From Paraspadella gotoi (Eukaryota > Chaetognatha): a stretch of DNA of 64,000 nt. Location of the stretch: contig CM119265.1 in the NCBI GenBank assembly GCA_051294375.1, positions 23,838,669-23,902,668 on the forward strand. The letters run 5' to 3'. A program made the position numbers and the translations under genes. Positions 35,550 through 50,500 of the stretch are shown piece by piece. The stretch's first letter is position 1; every line of letters begins with the position of its first letter. The notes beneath the pieces were generated by a model, which was not told the origin of the DNA, did not search any database, and was given only the letters and a program-made list of their open reading frames with translations.

Positions 35550-38500
35550 TCGAGTTTAGAGAGAGTGAAATTCTATATCTTTCCAGTTTCTTTGTTTTAA
35601 CATCCTTGTGTTCCACACCCCTAAAAACTTGAATAGGCCGCTCTTCGCGACATGACCAAAGCCATCCACATGCAACCGGCCACTCAACACCTCTACGCCC
35701 AGCGCGGGCAGATCCTCATGAAAATGGGCGACCTGGAGTTGGCCTCCTTTTGCGTCCACCACGCAGCGCAGGTTAACCAGAACATTGGTAGCACGCCGCA
35801 GCAGCGCGCCGTCATCCAGACTTTCTTGGGTCGCGGCGACAAAGCGCTGGAGATCTTGGCGCAAGACACGCAGCGGGCGCCGACGGCTGCAGGGTTCGTG
35901 CTGCTGGCCAAAAATCAGCGGAAGAATCGGCAGATCGACGCCGCTGAGAAGAGCATGAGCCAGGCTCTCGACCTTTTGCGACCGACTTCGGAGCAGGAGC
36001 CGTGGCCCCCCGAGGCCGGAGACATTTGCTTCAATCACGGACTCATCCTCGTTGAGCAGAATCGCCTGAAGGAGGCGGTGGGAAGTTTCGATCGCGCCGT
36101 CAGCATCACCCCGCGTCACGCCGAAGCCTATTATCATCGTGGCGTCGTTAGGATTCGTCTCGGAGATAAGAAAGGCGTTGCGGATTTCAATCAAGCCATC
36201 GCCATCAATCCTAAACTATTTCAGGTCAGTACGTTTACGGATGGTGCCCTGGAGATTAACGAATGACTGAATTAATGAATGAATGGATGAATGAATGTAT
36301 TAAAACGTGAAACTGTGGCAGCAAGACTTAAAAGCTGCCTCACTGCTGTCCGTCCTAAGCCTCGTCTCAATGGCTGAGCAGGCTCAATCATCTTGTTACA
36401 ACCGTGCGTCCCGGGTTCAATCCCTGGGTATCCCGGTTCTGGCTTAAATGTGACGGAGCCGGTCTGATCTTGCCAGTGACAGGAGACGGTCACTGAGGGT
36501 CCACAGCCCCTACGCCAGTTGTTGAGATACCCCGCGCACCGAGTATCACAGGCATAAAACTCCCGTTGCCATAAAACCTTTTCTGACGCTTTTTCGTCAA
36601 TCTTTATAAAATTTCTACGTATCGCAATAGTAGCTTACGAATCTCTGAAACAAATTACGTATTTTTAAAATGCCTATAAGTCTAGTCTTTGAGATGGTTA
36701 TTAAAAAAAAACAACTAAGAATAGAATTTTTATTTCTCAAATTTGATTAATTTCAAGTAAAATACGATGAAGGCCCCAAAAATCACTCGGCTACTCTTGC
36801 TGTCACCAAATAGTGTCCCGGTGTCCGCGGGCCCGGCTTTCTCCCTTCCAGGTAAGGCAGCCGCCCCTCGACCGATCGAAACTCCACCCGCTGCAGAAGC
36901 CGCACGGTAAAGACAAAAGCCTCCAGCCGCGCCAGCTTTTCGCCGATGCAGCGCCGCGTTCCGAGTGAAAATGGAATGACGTTTTCGTTTTTGACGTAGC
37001 GTCCGGAGGCGTCGAGAAATCTTTGGAATAAAGTAGATTTAGACAGACATAGTATTTGAAAACATATCTCAGTATTACAATCGTAAAAAACTCACCTTTC
37101 CGGGCGAAACTGGACCGGCTCATCCCAAAGGTCGGGATCATGATGTATGGCCCAGATGTTAACGACGAGCGCAAGATCGTCTGGAACGTCGTACCCGGCG
37201 AAGCTAACGACCGGTTGAATGGGTCGATGGTGCAGGGTGAATTCAATGACGCAGGACTTCCTCCACACCTCGTCGAGAAAAGCTTGAAGATAGTTGAAAC
37301 GGTGAAGCTCTTGCAGCGTGGGTGTGCCATCAGGACCAACGACCTCGCGGATCTCATCTAACAATTTGAGTCTGATGTCAGGTAGGTGCAACAGCCAAGC
37401 GAAGACCCACGACAGGGTGTACGAGGTGGTATCCGTCCCGCCGAGGAACAGATCAAGGATAGTCTGGTGAATATTACCGTCGGATAGGTGAGCCGCGTCG
37501 GATCGCTTCGAGCGCTCTATCAAGATAGCGTCGATGAGGTCCCTCGGCTCCTCGGGATTTAGGGTCTTCCGGTGCTGTTCGAGAGATTCATCGATGTACT
37601 TCATCGCAAAGTTTCGCGCCGCCACGGTTTCGGTCAAAGTGGTCGAGGGAAAGACTCGACCGAGCCGAGGAAAGAAGTTGTAGATCGGATGAAAGACGAG
37701 GTAAAATAATCCCTCCATGAAAACTTTCATCCGATCGTGAATGGGAGAGGCTTGGCCGATCTCCGTACGCTCACCGAAAACGAAGCCGGTTATCACGTTA
37801 GAAACGGCGACGCGGAAGAGCGGCTCCAACTCCAAAGGGCGGCGTTCGTCGCCAGAACGGCGTCGACGAGCGCGTCGGCTTCGGCCACCACTCGATCTTC
37901 CATCCGGGATCGACCGAAACCCATTGCCGACAGAGTAAAAAAGACAAACCGTTGAAGATCCTTCCAGATTGGCGACCAAGCTTGGAAAATGATGCCTTCT
38001 TGATTCGGGTTGAGGTGGACTATCGAAGGGTTTTCCGCGGTCAGTCGACCGGCCAGGTTACGGTCCTGCAACATTTCCTTGGCCAGGCCAACGTCGTTGA
38101 TAATGGCGAAGAGCGGTTGACCGAAGGGCAACGCGTGGAACTTGAAGATGGGCCCGTGGGTTTTGCGCCAGGCGAACAATTTTTTGCAGACGTCTTCCGG
38201 ATCGATGCCGACGTTGCCTAGAAACCAGTTGCCCCGCGGGCCGGACGGGATGGGACGGGCGACGGAGGGTTTGACTCGGAAGAGCTTGAAGACGAGGAGG
38301 AGAATGAGGAGGACGGCAGCGGCGAAGAAGGTCGTCGACATCGTGGTCATCGTTGAAAAGTTTCGGACGTTTCGGATGAATTGAACGTAAAAGCGGATTC
38401 AACAGGGTGATGTATCAGGCTTCGCTTTGGATGATGAACTTTAAATTTCGGTCGATAAGTGGCTAATTGAATTAAGGTCGGCTATGACAAAGAGAGAGAG

Positions 38501-41500
38501 AGCTAAGGCTCTTAAACGAAAGATTAAAATAGATTGCACATGATTAATTAGATTCAATTTATATATTATCGTTTTCAGCGACTTATAAAATATTTTTAGC
38601 GCGAAAAACGGGGATGTAATGAGGTAGGGATATGGTTAATAAAAGAGCAGAAATTGATTTAATTACAAAATTTAAAATATAACTTTCTGAAACAAAGTCT
38701 GAAGAGGGAAACAATATACAATAGACATCATATACATTATACATATACAAGACGTAGCGTTCGGTGTATTCTTGCGGTGAAAGAGAATAGAGTATAGAAT
38801 AGAGTAATAGAGAATAGAATAGAGAGCGAGAGAGAGCGCGACTCCTTGTTCATGTTGTTAAATCCATTTACCGAGGATGTGACAAAATTGGAAAAGCGCT
38901 TCATTGTAAACATAAGAACATCAAATTACTCCTCTTTTCATTATCAGGCCTTTCTCGGTCGCGCCTGCTTCTACGGCATGACGGGCGCCCCCTCCAAAGC
39001 CATCCTAAACTGCACGGAGGCGTTAAAGGTCCAACCCGACAGCGTCCGCGCCTACATCGTCCGGGGATCCCTCAAGTATCAGGTCCGCTCCTTCGCGGGC
39101 GCCGTGGAAGACTTCGTCAAGGCGATGCGCATCGATCCGAGCTGTTCCTTGGCCTACTTCAACCGCGCCGTCTGCTTCTATCACATGAAGGAATACGAAA
39201 AGGCGTTGCACGATTACGGGATCGTGCTGCTGTCCTCGGAGAAGTTGGCGTTGAAGGTGAGACTTGACTTTGGGAGATTTTTACTTTGCCCGACATTAAT
39301 TTTATATTTTTAGTATCTTTGCTAATCTTATCTTATCTATCTTATCTAACTATTAACTCTATAAAGAAAATATCGAAAAAAACAATTATTGATCAGTAGT
39401 TTTTTTTTAATTTCCTCTTGTCGAGCATGAACTTAAATCATTTTACAAAATAGGGTTTAATGTAGGAAAATTAGTTAAAGATATTAAACGAACTTACTTT
39501 TCAAATATAAACAATCAAAAAAAATGTTTCGTTTATTCAAACAAAAGACATTACCTCAGGCGCTCGTCAACCGGGGCCTCCTCTACCTCGAGATCTTCGA
39601 CTACCAAAACGCTCTCTTCGACTTCCAAGAGGCCGTCGAGCGAGACCCTAAGGACCCGCGCCTACTGCACAGCCTTGCCTTTTGCTTGCATCGCCTGGAG
39701 CGATTGGACGAGGCGGTGCGGACCTTCACGAAGGCGTTGACGCTACATCCGCTCTTCGTGGAGGCAATCGTCGGTCGTGGCAACGTCTACATGGACTTCG
39801 TGGACGAGCGTCTGCGGAGGCGAGCAAGGGTCGACTTCGAGAGGGCGCTGCACATCAATCCGATGTACATCGCGGCCAGAGTCAATCTGGCTTACAGTCT
39901 GCAGGTTTAGCCAGAGTCGGTGTGGGAAAGAGGAAATCTGTTTTTGATCCCGAGTATTGTTGTTATTTTTGTTAACTTTGAAAAGTCTTATTTGTTGTCG
40001 GGTTTCAAAAACAATGCGTTGTACTTGATTTCTTCAATTTCATGCGATACATCAACAACAATCGCAACTGCAGTTACAAGTGACAAAAGTTTTACTTCAT
40101 TAAAAACCTTTTGCTCTTTTGTTTTTCCGAAAGGTCTCCGGCAGATACGCTCAAGCGTGGCGCCAACTAACATCAGCCATCGAAGTCGACGCCGGATTCG
40201 TACCGGCGCTGGAAGGGCGCGCCGTCGTCAATCTCCAGATGGGCGACGCCTTCGCCGCTTTCCACGACGCCTCCAAGGCCATCAAGTTGAGGCCGGACGC
40301 TGAGCTTTACACGAACAGAGGTGAGGCCAATGGATGGCCAAAGGGTCGAGAAGAGGCCAAAAAGGGAATCTTCTTCATTCGAAGAGATAATAAGGAAGTA
40401 ATTATATTTATGAGATAATCATTGCGATAAAAAAAAAAAAAAATAGGCGTGATCAACCAATTCATGGGCGACAGTGTGGCGGCGATGGCCGACTTCAAGA
40501 GGGCGACCCTCTTGGATGAATCCTACTCCTTGGCTTATTTCAACGCCGCCAATCTTTACTTTCACGCGCGCCTCTTCAAGAAAGCCGCAGAGTTTTACTC
40601 CATTTGCATTAGGTGAGAGAGAATTGTCTCCCTGTCCATCCGTCGGTCCGTTCGTTTATCTTTCTTTATTGGTAAGTCTGTCTGTCATTCTGCCTGTCCG
40701 TGCGTCCCTTACTCAAAACCTTTCTATGATCCACGCCTTCCATCCAGCCACAACCCCGTCGACGAGGCCGCCTCCTCAATCGCGCCATCACTCGTTCTCT
40801 GCTCCGCGATTCACGCGGAGCGTTCAACGATTTTCACGCTGCGCTGCGGATCGCTCCCAACGCCGCTCACATTTACTACAACAGGGGAACTTGAACGCGT
40901 CATGAGTAAGACTTTGGAATCAATTTTTTTATTTTTAAAATTTCAATTTTTTTTTGTTTAAAAATATATTATTTTTTTTTGTTTCCAAAATTTTGTGTTT
41001 GAATTTGATGTCGTTCTTTTTCTGTTGTTATGGTTGTATGCATAAGTTGTATCTAAAATCGATGTTGGAGGAGAAAATGATATTGAAATGAAAAGAACCA
41101 AATAACTTCACAGTCTAGCTGAACACAAGGCTATCAAAACAGCAGGACTGCTGATGGATGAACAGTCTCCAATCCACAGTGCCTCAGAGTTGACCCGAAA
41201 GGCATATGGGTAACGAAGCACGCTTCAGAGAAAGTAAGCTGTGAACTGTCGACGGTGGGTACTCCACAAAAAAGTGGATAGGACGATGCACCACTGTTGG
41301 AGGAGATTTTATGTAGATCGCCAGCGGGCGAAGGTGGCTCACGTCAAGGGGGAGCTGGAACGCATCGGGATCTCCAACGGCGCCCACCAATCAGGGCTGC
41401 GAGCGGACGGCGCTGTCGACAGATGCTAAAGTCTTACTGTATGGATCTGAGAGAGATACAGAGGCGCACAATATGAATGAGGGAGACGCGGACCAAGAAC

Positions 41501-44494
41501 CGTATATTCTGACACATATCATTTATTAATATAGCACGATACTCTTTTCACCAAAAGGAAACAGATCAATAAATGATAAGTAATGACAATCAATAAAGAT
41601 TATTTATAACTGAAATGAGTTTATAAATGTTCGTAGTTTCCATCGAGTCCGTCGGCGTCCACGCGGAGCGTTCAACGATTGTAGCTCATCAACAAAGTTT
41701 GAAAACAATGCGGTTAGTAATTTTAGTCAGTCAATGCCAATCGATCAATCATTTTATAAGTCGTCAAATCAAATAAATATATTTATGGTTTAAAATGAAT
41801 GCAATGAGCAGATCAATAATCCATCAATTGCCTTTTTGATGTTCCCGCTAATTCGTCCTCTCTCTTCCAAAGGCGCTTACCGCGGCCTTCTTGCGCTCAC
41901 AACGCGAGTCGTATACCGTCCAGCGTGGTCGCTCTCCGTGACCGCGCGACGATCATCTCGAGACTTCAGGGCGAAGTGTGACGCGCCTTTCCGACGCTGC
42001 GCATCGATTCCGCCTTCTCGAGAGGCTCTACTTCGCTCAGCGCGGCGAACCTTCCGACTTTTGCCGCCGCGGCGCCACGCTCACTGCGCAAATTGGGTCA
42101 CGCCCGGAGAGCTCGGGTAGCGACGGCTCGACAACCGCGGCGCTGTCGATGGAACCCGAATCTCGTCGACGCCTATTGGCACCCGCCATCTGCTGTTTTT
42201 GCTGGAGGCAGAATCGTCCTAAGAAGAGGAGGGCGATGGCAAGGACATCACGGGTGGAGGTTGTTTGTGTTGTAAACTATTATGATGCTGATGATGATGG
42301 AGTTGATGATGAACGATGAAAGACCTGGATAATTATAGCTAATATATAGGACGCTTAGGCTGATGACTGATGGATAGGTCATGTTGCGGGTAGGTGTTGA
42401 TAACTTTGCTTCGGGTTGTTAATTATTAATGAATGATTTAAATGAAGAGAGGAGAGAGTCAAAAAATAGAGCAGGAAAAAAGAAGAGAAAAGAAAATGGA
42501 TAGCATGAAACTTTATTTTTGTGTCTTGTCTCTTTCAAGGTGAGAGTAATATTGTACTATTGATCTATTGTCCTGCCCGCCCACTTCAGCCATCACTTGA
42601 AGCTAGTAGCAAACCCACCCGGCGCAATGTACCGTCTCGCGCGGACATGCTTCAAGGCCCAAGGAGACTGCACGCTAGCCCATCGCCTCAGGACTTCAAT
42701 CAGGGCCGTTACAGAGCTGGCAACGCCTAAAGACTCGGACGCCTACTACAGAGCGGGCGGAGCTCAACGAGAAGAGAGGCGAGGCTCCGATTGGCCTTTG
42801 GAGGATTACGGGAATCCGTCGAGTCGCGCTCAAGCCGCCACTCCTCCGACGGCCATCTTAAATACTGCGAGTTTATTTCAACAACGGAAATTGGGGGCGA
42901 GAAGTGGGTCGCGTTATTTGATCGGCTGTTTGTTTTTTTGTATAAAATGGGTAATTTGGAAATGAAATTTAAAAATTCGTATTTGTTATGAATAAGTAAA
43001 TTCTGTCTGTCAGCAATAAACTGTAAAATAAAACAAAAGAAACAGTTTTTCCCCCATTAGTAAAACAATTATCAATATATACAGACGGTGGCAGTATTCA
43101 CACCAAATTTGTGTTCTATGATCCATTTAAAATGAAGTTAGTCCTTTAATTTTCCTTTCCAGCCGCTACCAGGCGGTGGCGGGCCTTACAACCGAAGTTG
43201 CTACAAGCGCGAGCTTCGCAACGCGTCGGCCTACGTCTTCCAGCGGTCGTCGGCCTTCGCCAAGATGTCCAAGTGGGACCGACCGAGCCATGCAGAACTT
43301 CTCCTCCGCCGTCCAACGAGGGAGGAACGGCGGAGGCTTTCTATCGGCTCAACGTCGGTGTCTGTTGCGGTACGTTCGCATTATTCAGCCGCTAGGATTA
43401 TGACCTGCAGAGATTGGAGCGGTGAGGTATATTCTTTTGACAAGAATAACTAGATTATTATATTAAGTGATCATGTATATTATAATATTACTTATATCTA
43501 ATGAGAGTAATATAATGAGATATTATATGTATCCAAAATTATGATTGAACTGTTTCTAACCTAATTTTATTTCTTATATATTTTCTAATTATAATTTTAA
43601 TGACCATGGATGTATTAGTATTTATATCTTATAATTTAAGTATCACAACCATATTAGTTGCTTTTTTTTAAAAACATGTGGTTACAGTTTATATTATATA
43701 ATTCAATTTGGGAAGGGGAATACTAAACAGCGTAACTATCATTATAACAACATAAACAGAACAACACAAAACTATATAAGCGACGTAAATCAAGTTAGAC
43801 GAATGGTATACCTTACCGTAATCAATAAGGAACCATAGTAGTGACACTGAGAAGTCAAGACAAGACTATCATGAACGCTCGAGGTAACTTTGGAATTATT
43901 ATGAGGCAGAGTAGTGACAGCTGCAACCAAGATAACAGCTGGAGAGACGTACTCGCAGCCCGGAACGCACGCTGTGACACGCGAGAGAGTGAACCTTGCT
44001 CCTCACTTGATGCACAAGGTACCTCTGGGATTGACGTGTTGCCCCCATCCATCCTAATGCCCGTAGTGCTACAGGTGCGAGAAGAACTAACGACGGCCAC
44101 TGATATACACAAAGACTAAACTCTCCATCGCGATGTCTCCTTCTCTTATATACGTGAAGTTAAGCAATGGGGAGATTCGACGAGGCCATTCACGACTCTC
44201 GAGGCAGCGCTGCAGGTTACTAGCAATGGACTAATATTTATCATTTCGACGAGCAATTTAATACACTATTTAACGCGAATGTTCCAGGTTCGTCCCGACA
44301 TCGCCGTGCCCCACGTAACCTCGGCCGATCTTACATGAAGAACTGGGCGACCACCGCAAGGCCGTCGCAAAGTTTTTCCGCCGCCATCGAGTCCGAACCG
44401 ACCTACGTCCGTGCTTATGTCTGCCGGCGCCGAAGCCTCTCACTACATCGGAGAGCTTAAGTGGGTTGGAAAAGGGGGAGAAGAGAGAGAGCGA

Positions 44495-44553
<59 letters not shown>

Positions 44554-47500
44554 GAGAGTGAGGAGAGATAAGAGAAGAAAGAGAGAGAGATAATCGAGTT
44601 TAGAGAGAGTGAAATTCTATAGACTTTCCAGTTTCTTTGTTTTAAACAATCCTTGTGTTTTCCACACCCCCTAAAAACTTGAATAGGCCGCTCTTCGCGA
44701 CATGACCAAAGCCATCCACATGCAACCGGCCACTCAACACCTCTACGCCCAGCCGCGGCAGATCCTCATGAAAATGGGCACCTTGGAGTTGGCCTCCTTT
44801 TGCGTCCACCACGCAGCGCAGGTTAACCAGAACATTGGTAGCACGCCGCAGCAGCGCGCCGTCATCCAATTTCTTTTCCGCCGACAGCGCTGGGACTGCG
44901 CAAAGCACACGCAGCGGGCGGCCGACGGCTGCAGGTTCGTGCTGCTGCCAAAATCAGCGGGAGAATCGGCAGATCGACGCCGCTGAGAAGAGATGAGCCA
45001 GGCTTCTCCCCGACGGCGACTTCGGAGCAGGAGCCGTGCCCCCCGAGGCCGGAGACATTTGCTTCATCACGGACTCATCCTCGTGAGCAGAATCGCCTGA
45101 AGGAGGCGGTGGGAAGTTTCGATCGCCGCGTCAGCATCACCCCGCGTCACGCCGAAGCCTATTATCATCGTGGCGTCGTTAGGATTCGTCTCGCGAGATA
45201 AGAAAGGCGTTGCGGATTTCAATCAAGCCATCGCCATCAATCCTAAACTATTTCAGGTCAGTACGTTTACGATGGTGCCCTGGAGATTAACGAATGACTG
45301 AATTAATGAATGAATGGATGAATGAATGTATTAAAACGTGAAACTGGCAGCAAGACTTAAAAGCTGCCTCACTGCTGTCCGTCCTAAGCCTCGTCTCAAT
45401 GGCTGAGCAGGCTCAATCAACTTGTTACAACCGTGCGTCCCGGGTTCAATCCTGGGTATCCCGGTTCTGGCTTAAAATTGACGGAGCCGGTCTGATCTCT
45501 GCCAGTGACAGGAGACGGTCACTGAGGGTCCACAGCCCCTACGCCAGTTGTTGAGATACCCCGCGCACCGAGTATCACAGGCATAAAACTCCCGTTGCCA
45601 TAAAACCTTTTCTGACGCTTTTTCGTCAATCTTTATAAAATTTCTACGTATCGCAATAGTAGCTTACGAATCTCTGAAACAAATTACGTATTTTAAAATG
45701 CCATATAGTCTAGTCTTTGAGATTTGGTTATTAAAAAAAAACAACTAAAAATAGAATTTTTATTTCTCAAATTTGATTAATTTCAAGTTAAAATACGATG
45801 AAGGCCCCAAAAATCACTCGGCTACTCTTGCTGTCACCAAATAGTGTCCCGGTGTCCGCGGGCCCGGCTTTCTCCTTCCAGGTAAGGCAGCCGCCCCTCG
45901 ACCGATCGAAACTCCACCCGCTGCAGAAGCCGCACGGTAAAGACAAAAGCCTCCAGCCGCGCCAGCTTTTCGCCGATGCAGCGCCGCGTTCCAGTGAAAA
46001 TGGAATGACGTTTTCGTTTTTGACGTAGCGTCCGGAGGCGTCGAGAAATCTTTGGAATAAAGTAGATTTAGACAGACATAGTATTTGAAAACATATCTCA
46101 GTATTACAATCGTAAAAAAACTCACCTTTCCGGGCGAAACTGGACCGGCTCATCCCAAAGGTCGGGATCATGATGTATGGCCCAGATGTTAACGACGAGC
46201 GCAAGATCGTCTGGAACGTCGTACCGCGAAGCTAACGACCGGTTGAATGGGTCGATGGTGCAGGGTGAATTCAATGACGCAGGACTTCCTCCACACCTCG
46301 TCGAGAAAAGCTTTGAAGATAGTTGAAACGGTGAAGCTCTTGCAGCGTGGGTGTGCCATCAGGACCAACGACCTCGCGGATCTCATCTAACAATTTGAGT
46401 CTGATGTCAGGTAGGTGCAACAGCCAAGCGAAGACCCACGACAGGGTGTACGAGGTGGTATCCGTCCCGCCGAGGAACAGATCAAGGATAGTCTGGTGAA
46501 TATTACCGTCGGATAGGTGAGCCGCGTCGATCGCTTCGAGCGCTCTATCAAGATAGCGTCGATGAGGTCCCTCGGCTCCTCGGGATTTAGGGTCTTCCGG
46601 TGCTGTTCGAGAGATTCATCGATGTACTTCATCGCAAAGTTTCGCGCCGCCACGGTTTCGGTCAAAGTGGTCGAGGGAAAGACTCGACCGACCGAGGAAA
46701 GAAGTTGTAGATCGGATGAAAGACGAGGTAAAATAATCCCTCCATGAAAACTTTCATCCGATCGTGAATGGGAGAGGCTTGGCCGATCTCCGTACCGTCA
46801 CCGAAAACGAGCCGGTTATCACGTTAGAAACGGCGACGCGAAGAGCGGCTCCAACTCCAAAGGGGCGCCGTTCGTCGCCAGAACGGGCGTCGACGAGCGC
46901 GTCGGCTCGCCACCACTCACTGATCTTCATCCGGGATCGACCGAAACCCATTGCCGACAGAGTAAAAAAGACAAACCGTTGAAGATCCTTCCAGATTGGC
47001 GACCAAGCTTGGAAAATGATGCCTTCTTGATTCGGGAGGTGGACTATCGAAGGTTTTCCGCGGTCAGTCGACCGGCCAGGTTACGGTCCTGCAACATTTC
47101 CTTGGCCAGGCCAACGTCGTTGATAATGGCGAAAAGCGGTTGACCGAAGGGCAACGCGTGGAACTTGAAGATGGGCCCGTGGGTTTTGCGCCAGGCGAAC
47201 AATTTTTTGCAGACGTCTTCCGGATCGATGCCGACGTTGCCTAGAAACCAGTTGCCCCGCGGCCGGACGGGATGGACGGGCGACGGAGGGTTTGACTCGG
47301 AAGAGCTTGAAGACGAGGAGGAGAATGAGGAGGACGGCAGCGGCGAAGAAGGTCGTCGACATCGTGGTCATCGTTGAAAAGTTTCGGACGTTTCGAATGA
47401 ATTGAACGTAAAAGCGGATTCAACAGGGTGATGTATCAGGCTTCGCTTTGGATGATGAACTTTAAATTTCGGTCGATAAGTGGCTAATTGAATTAAGGTC

Positions 47501-50500
47501 GGCTATGACAAAGAGAGAGAGAGCTAAGGCTCTTAAACGAAAGATTTAAAATAGATTGCACATGATTAATTAGATTCAATTTATATATTATCGTTTTCAG
47601 CGACTTATAAAATATTTTAGCGCGAAAAACGGGGATGTAATGAGTTAGGGATATGGTTAATAAAAGAGCAGAAATTGATTTAATTACAAAATTTAAAATA
47701 TAACTTTCTGAAACAAAGTCTGAAGAGGAAACAATATACAATAGACATCATATACATTATACATATACAAGACGTAGCGTTCGGTGTATTCTTGCGGTGA
47801 AAGAGAATAGAGTATAGAATAGAGTAATAGAGAATAGAATAGAGAGCGAGAGAGAGCGCGACTCCTTGTTCATGTTGTTAAATCCATTTACCGAGGATGT
47901 GACAAAATTGGAAAAGCGCTTCATTGTAAACATAAGAACATCAAATTACTCCTCTTTTTCATTATCAGGCCTTTCTCGGTCGCGCCTGCTTCTACGGCAT
48001 GACGGGCGCCCCCTCCAAAGCCATCCTAAACTGCACGGAGGCGTTAAAAGTCCAACCCGACAGCGTCCGCGCCTACATCGTCGGGGATCCCTCAAGTATC
48101 AGGTCCGCTCCTTCGCGGGCGCCGTGGAAGACTTCGTCAAGGCGATGCGCATCGATCCGAGCTGTTCCTTGGCCTACTTCAACCGCGCCGTCTGCTTCTA
48201 TCACATGAAGGAATACGAAAAGGCGTTGCACGATTACGGATCGTGCTGCTGTCCTCGGAGAAGTTGGCGTTGAAGGTGAGACTTGACTTTGGGAGATTTT
48301 TACTTTGCCCGACATTAATTTATATTTTTAGTATCTTTGCTAATCTTATCTTATCTATCTTATCTAACTATTAACTCTATAAAGAAAATATCGAAAAAAA
48401 ACAATTATTGATCAGTAGTTTTTTTTTAATTTCCTCTTGTCGAGCATGAACTTAAATCATTTTACAAAATAGGGTTTAATGTAGGAAAATTAGTTAAAGA
48501 TATTAAACGAACTTACTTTTCAAATATAAAAACAATCAAAAAAAATGTTTCGTTTATTCAAACAAAAGACATTACCTCAGGCGCTCGTCAACCGGGGCCT
48601 CCTCTACCTCGAGATCTTCGACTACCAAAAGCTCTCTTCGACTTCCAAGAGGCCGTCGAGCGAGACCCTAAGGACCCGCGCCTACTGCACAGCCTTGCCT
48701 TTTGCTTGCATCGCCTGGAGCGATTGGACGAGGCGGTGCGGACCTTCACGAAGGCGTTGACGCTACATCCGCTCTTCGTGGAGGCAATCGTCGGTCGTGG
48801 CAACGTCTACATGGACTTCGTGGACGAGCGTCTGCGGAGGCGAGCAAGGGTCGACTTCGAGAGGGCGCTGCACATCAATCCGATGTACATCGCGGCCAGA
48901 GTCAATCTGGCTTACAGTCTGCAGGTTTAGCCAGAGTCGGTGTGGGAAAGAGGAAATCTGTTTTTGATCCCGAGTATTGTTGTTATTTTTGTTAACTTTG
49001 AAAAGTCTTATTTGTTGTCGGGTTTCAAAAACAATGCGTTGTACTTGATTTCTTCAATTTCATGCGATACATCAACAACAATCGCAACTGCAGTTACAAG
49101 TGACAAAAGTTTTACTTCATTAAAAACCTTTTGCTCTTTTGTTTTTCCGAAAGGTCTCCGGCAGATACGCTCAAGCGTGGCGCCAACTAACATCAGCCAT
49201 CGAAGTCGACGCCGGATTCGTACCGGCGCTGGAAGGGCGCGCCGTCGTCAATCTCCAGATGGGCGACGCCTTCGCCGCTTTCCACGACGCCTCCAAGGCC
49301 ATCAAGTTGAGGCCGGACGCTGAGCTTTACACGAACAGAGGTGAGGCCAATGGATGGCCAAAGGGTCGAGAAGAGGCCAAAAAGGGAATCTTCTTCATTC
49401 GAAGAGATAATAAGGAAGTAATTATATTTATGAGATAATCATTGCGATAAAAAAAAAAAAAAATAGGCGTGATCAACCAATTCATGGGCGACAGTGTGGC
49501 GGCGATGGCCGACTTCAAGAGGGCGACCCTCTTGGATGAATCCTACTCCTTGGCTTATTTCAACGCCGCCAATCTTTACTTTCACGCGCGCCTCTTCAAG
49601 AAAGCCGCAGAGTTTTACTCCATTTGCATTAGGTGAGAGAGAATTGTCTCCCTGTCCATCCGTCGGTCCGTTCGTTTATCTTTCTTTATTGGTAAGTCTG
49701 TCTGTCATTCTGCCTGTCCGTGCGTCCCTTACTCAAAACCTTTCTATGATCCACGCCTTCCATCCAGCCACAACCCCGTCGACGAGGCCGCCTTCCTCAA
49801 TCGCGCCATCACTCGTTCTCTGCTCCGCGATTCACGCGGAGCGTTCAACGATTTTCACGCTGCGCTGCGGATCGCTCCCAACGCCGCTCACATTTACTAC
49901 AACAGGGGAAACTTGAACGCGTCCATGAGTAAGACTTTGGAATCAAGTTTTTTATTTTTAAAATTTCAATTTTTTTTTGTTTAAAAAATATATTATTTTT
50001 TTTGTTTCCAAATTTTTGTGTTTGAACTTTGATGTCGTTCTTTTTCTGTTGTTATGGTTGTATGCATAAGTTGTATCTAAAATCGATGTTGGAGGAGAAA
50101 ATGATATTGAAATGAAAAGAACCAAATAACTTCACAGTCTAGCTGAACACAAGGCTATCAAAACAGCAGGACTGCTGATGGATGAACAGTCTCCAATCCA
50201 CAGTGCCTCAGAGTTGACCCGAAAGGCATATGGGTAACGAAGCACGCTTCAGAGAAAGTAAGCGTGTGAACTGTCGACGGTGGGTACTCCACAAAAAGAG
50301 TGGATAGGACGATGCACCACTGTTGGAGGAGATTTTATGTAGATCGCCAGCGGGCGAAGGTGGCTCACGTCAAGGGGGAGCTGGAACGCATCGGGATCTC
50401 CAACGGCGCCCACCAATCAGGGCTGCGAGCGGACGGCGCTGTCGACAGATGCTAAAGTCTTACTGTATGGATCTGAGAGAGATACAGAGGCGCACAATAT

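Larger units (their letters stand above)
33118..41665. repeat. First unit of a ~9-kb direct duplication
   Basis: This unit contains TTC6 exons 8 to 18 and the antisense P450. Its coding exons mostly read open and in phase. Defects begin near its end: the exon at 40,748 lacks single bases that are present in the second unit. Offsets to the second unit are about 8,570 at the left and 9,020 at the right. Confidence 0.9.

Noticed and set aside
41184-41429. Short frame with WRRFYVDRQ that might be a retroelement fragment.
   Set aside because: Too short, with no reverse transcriptase or integrase motif.
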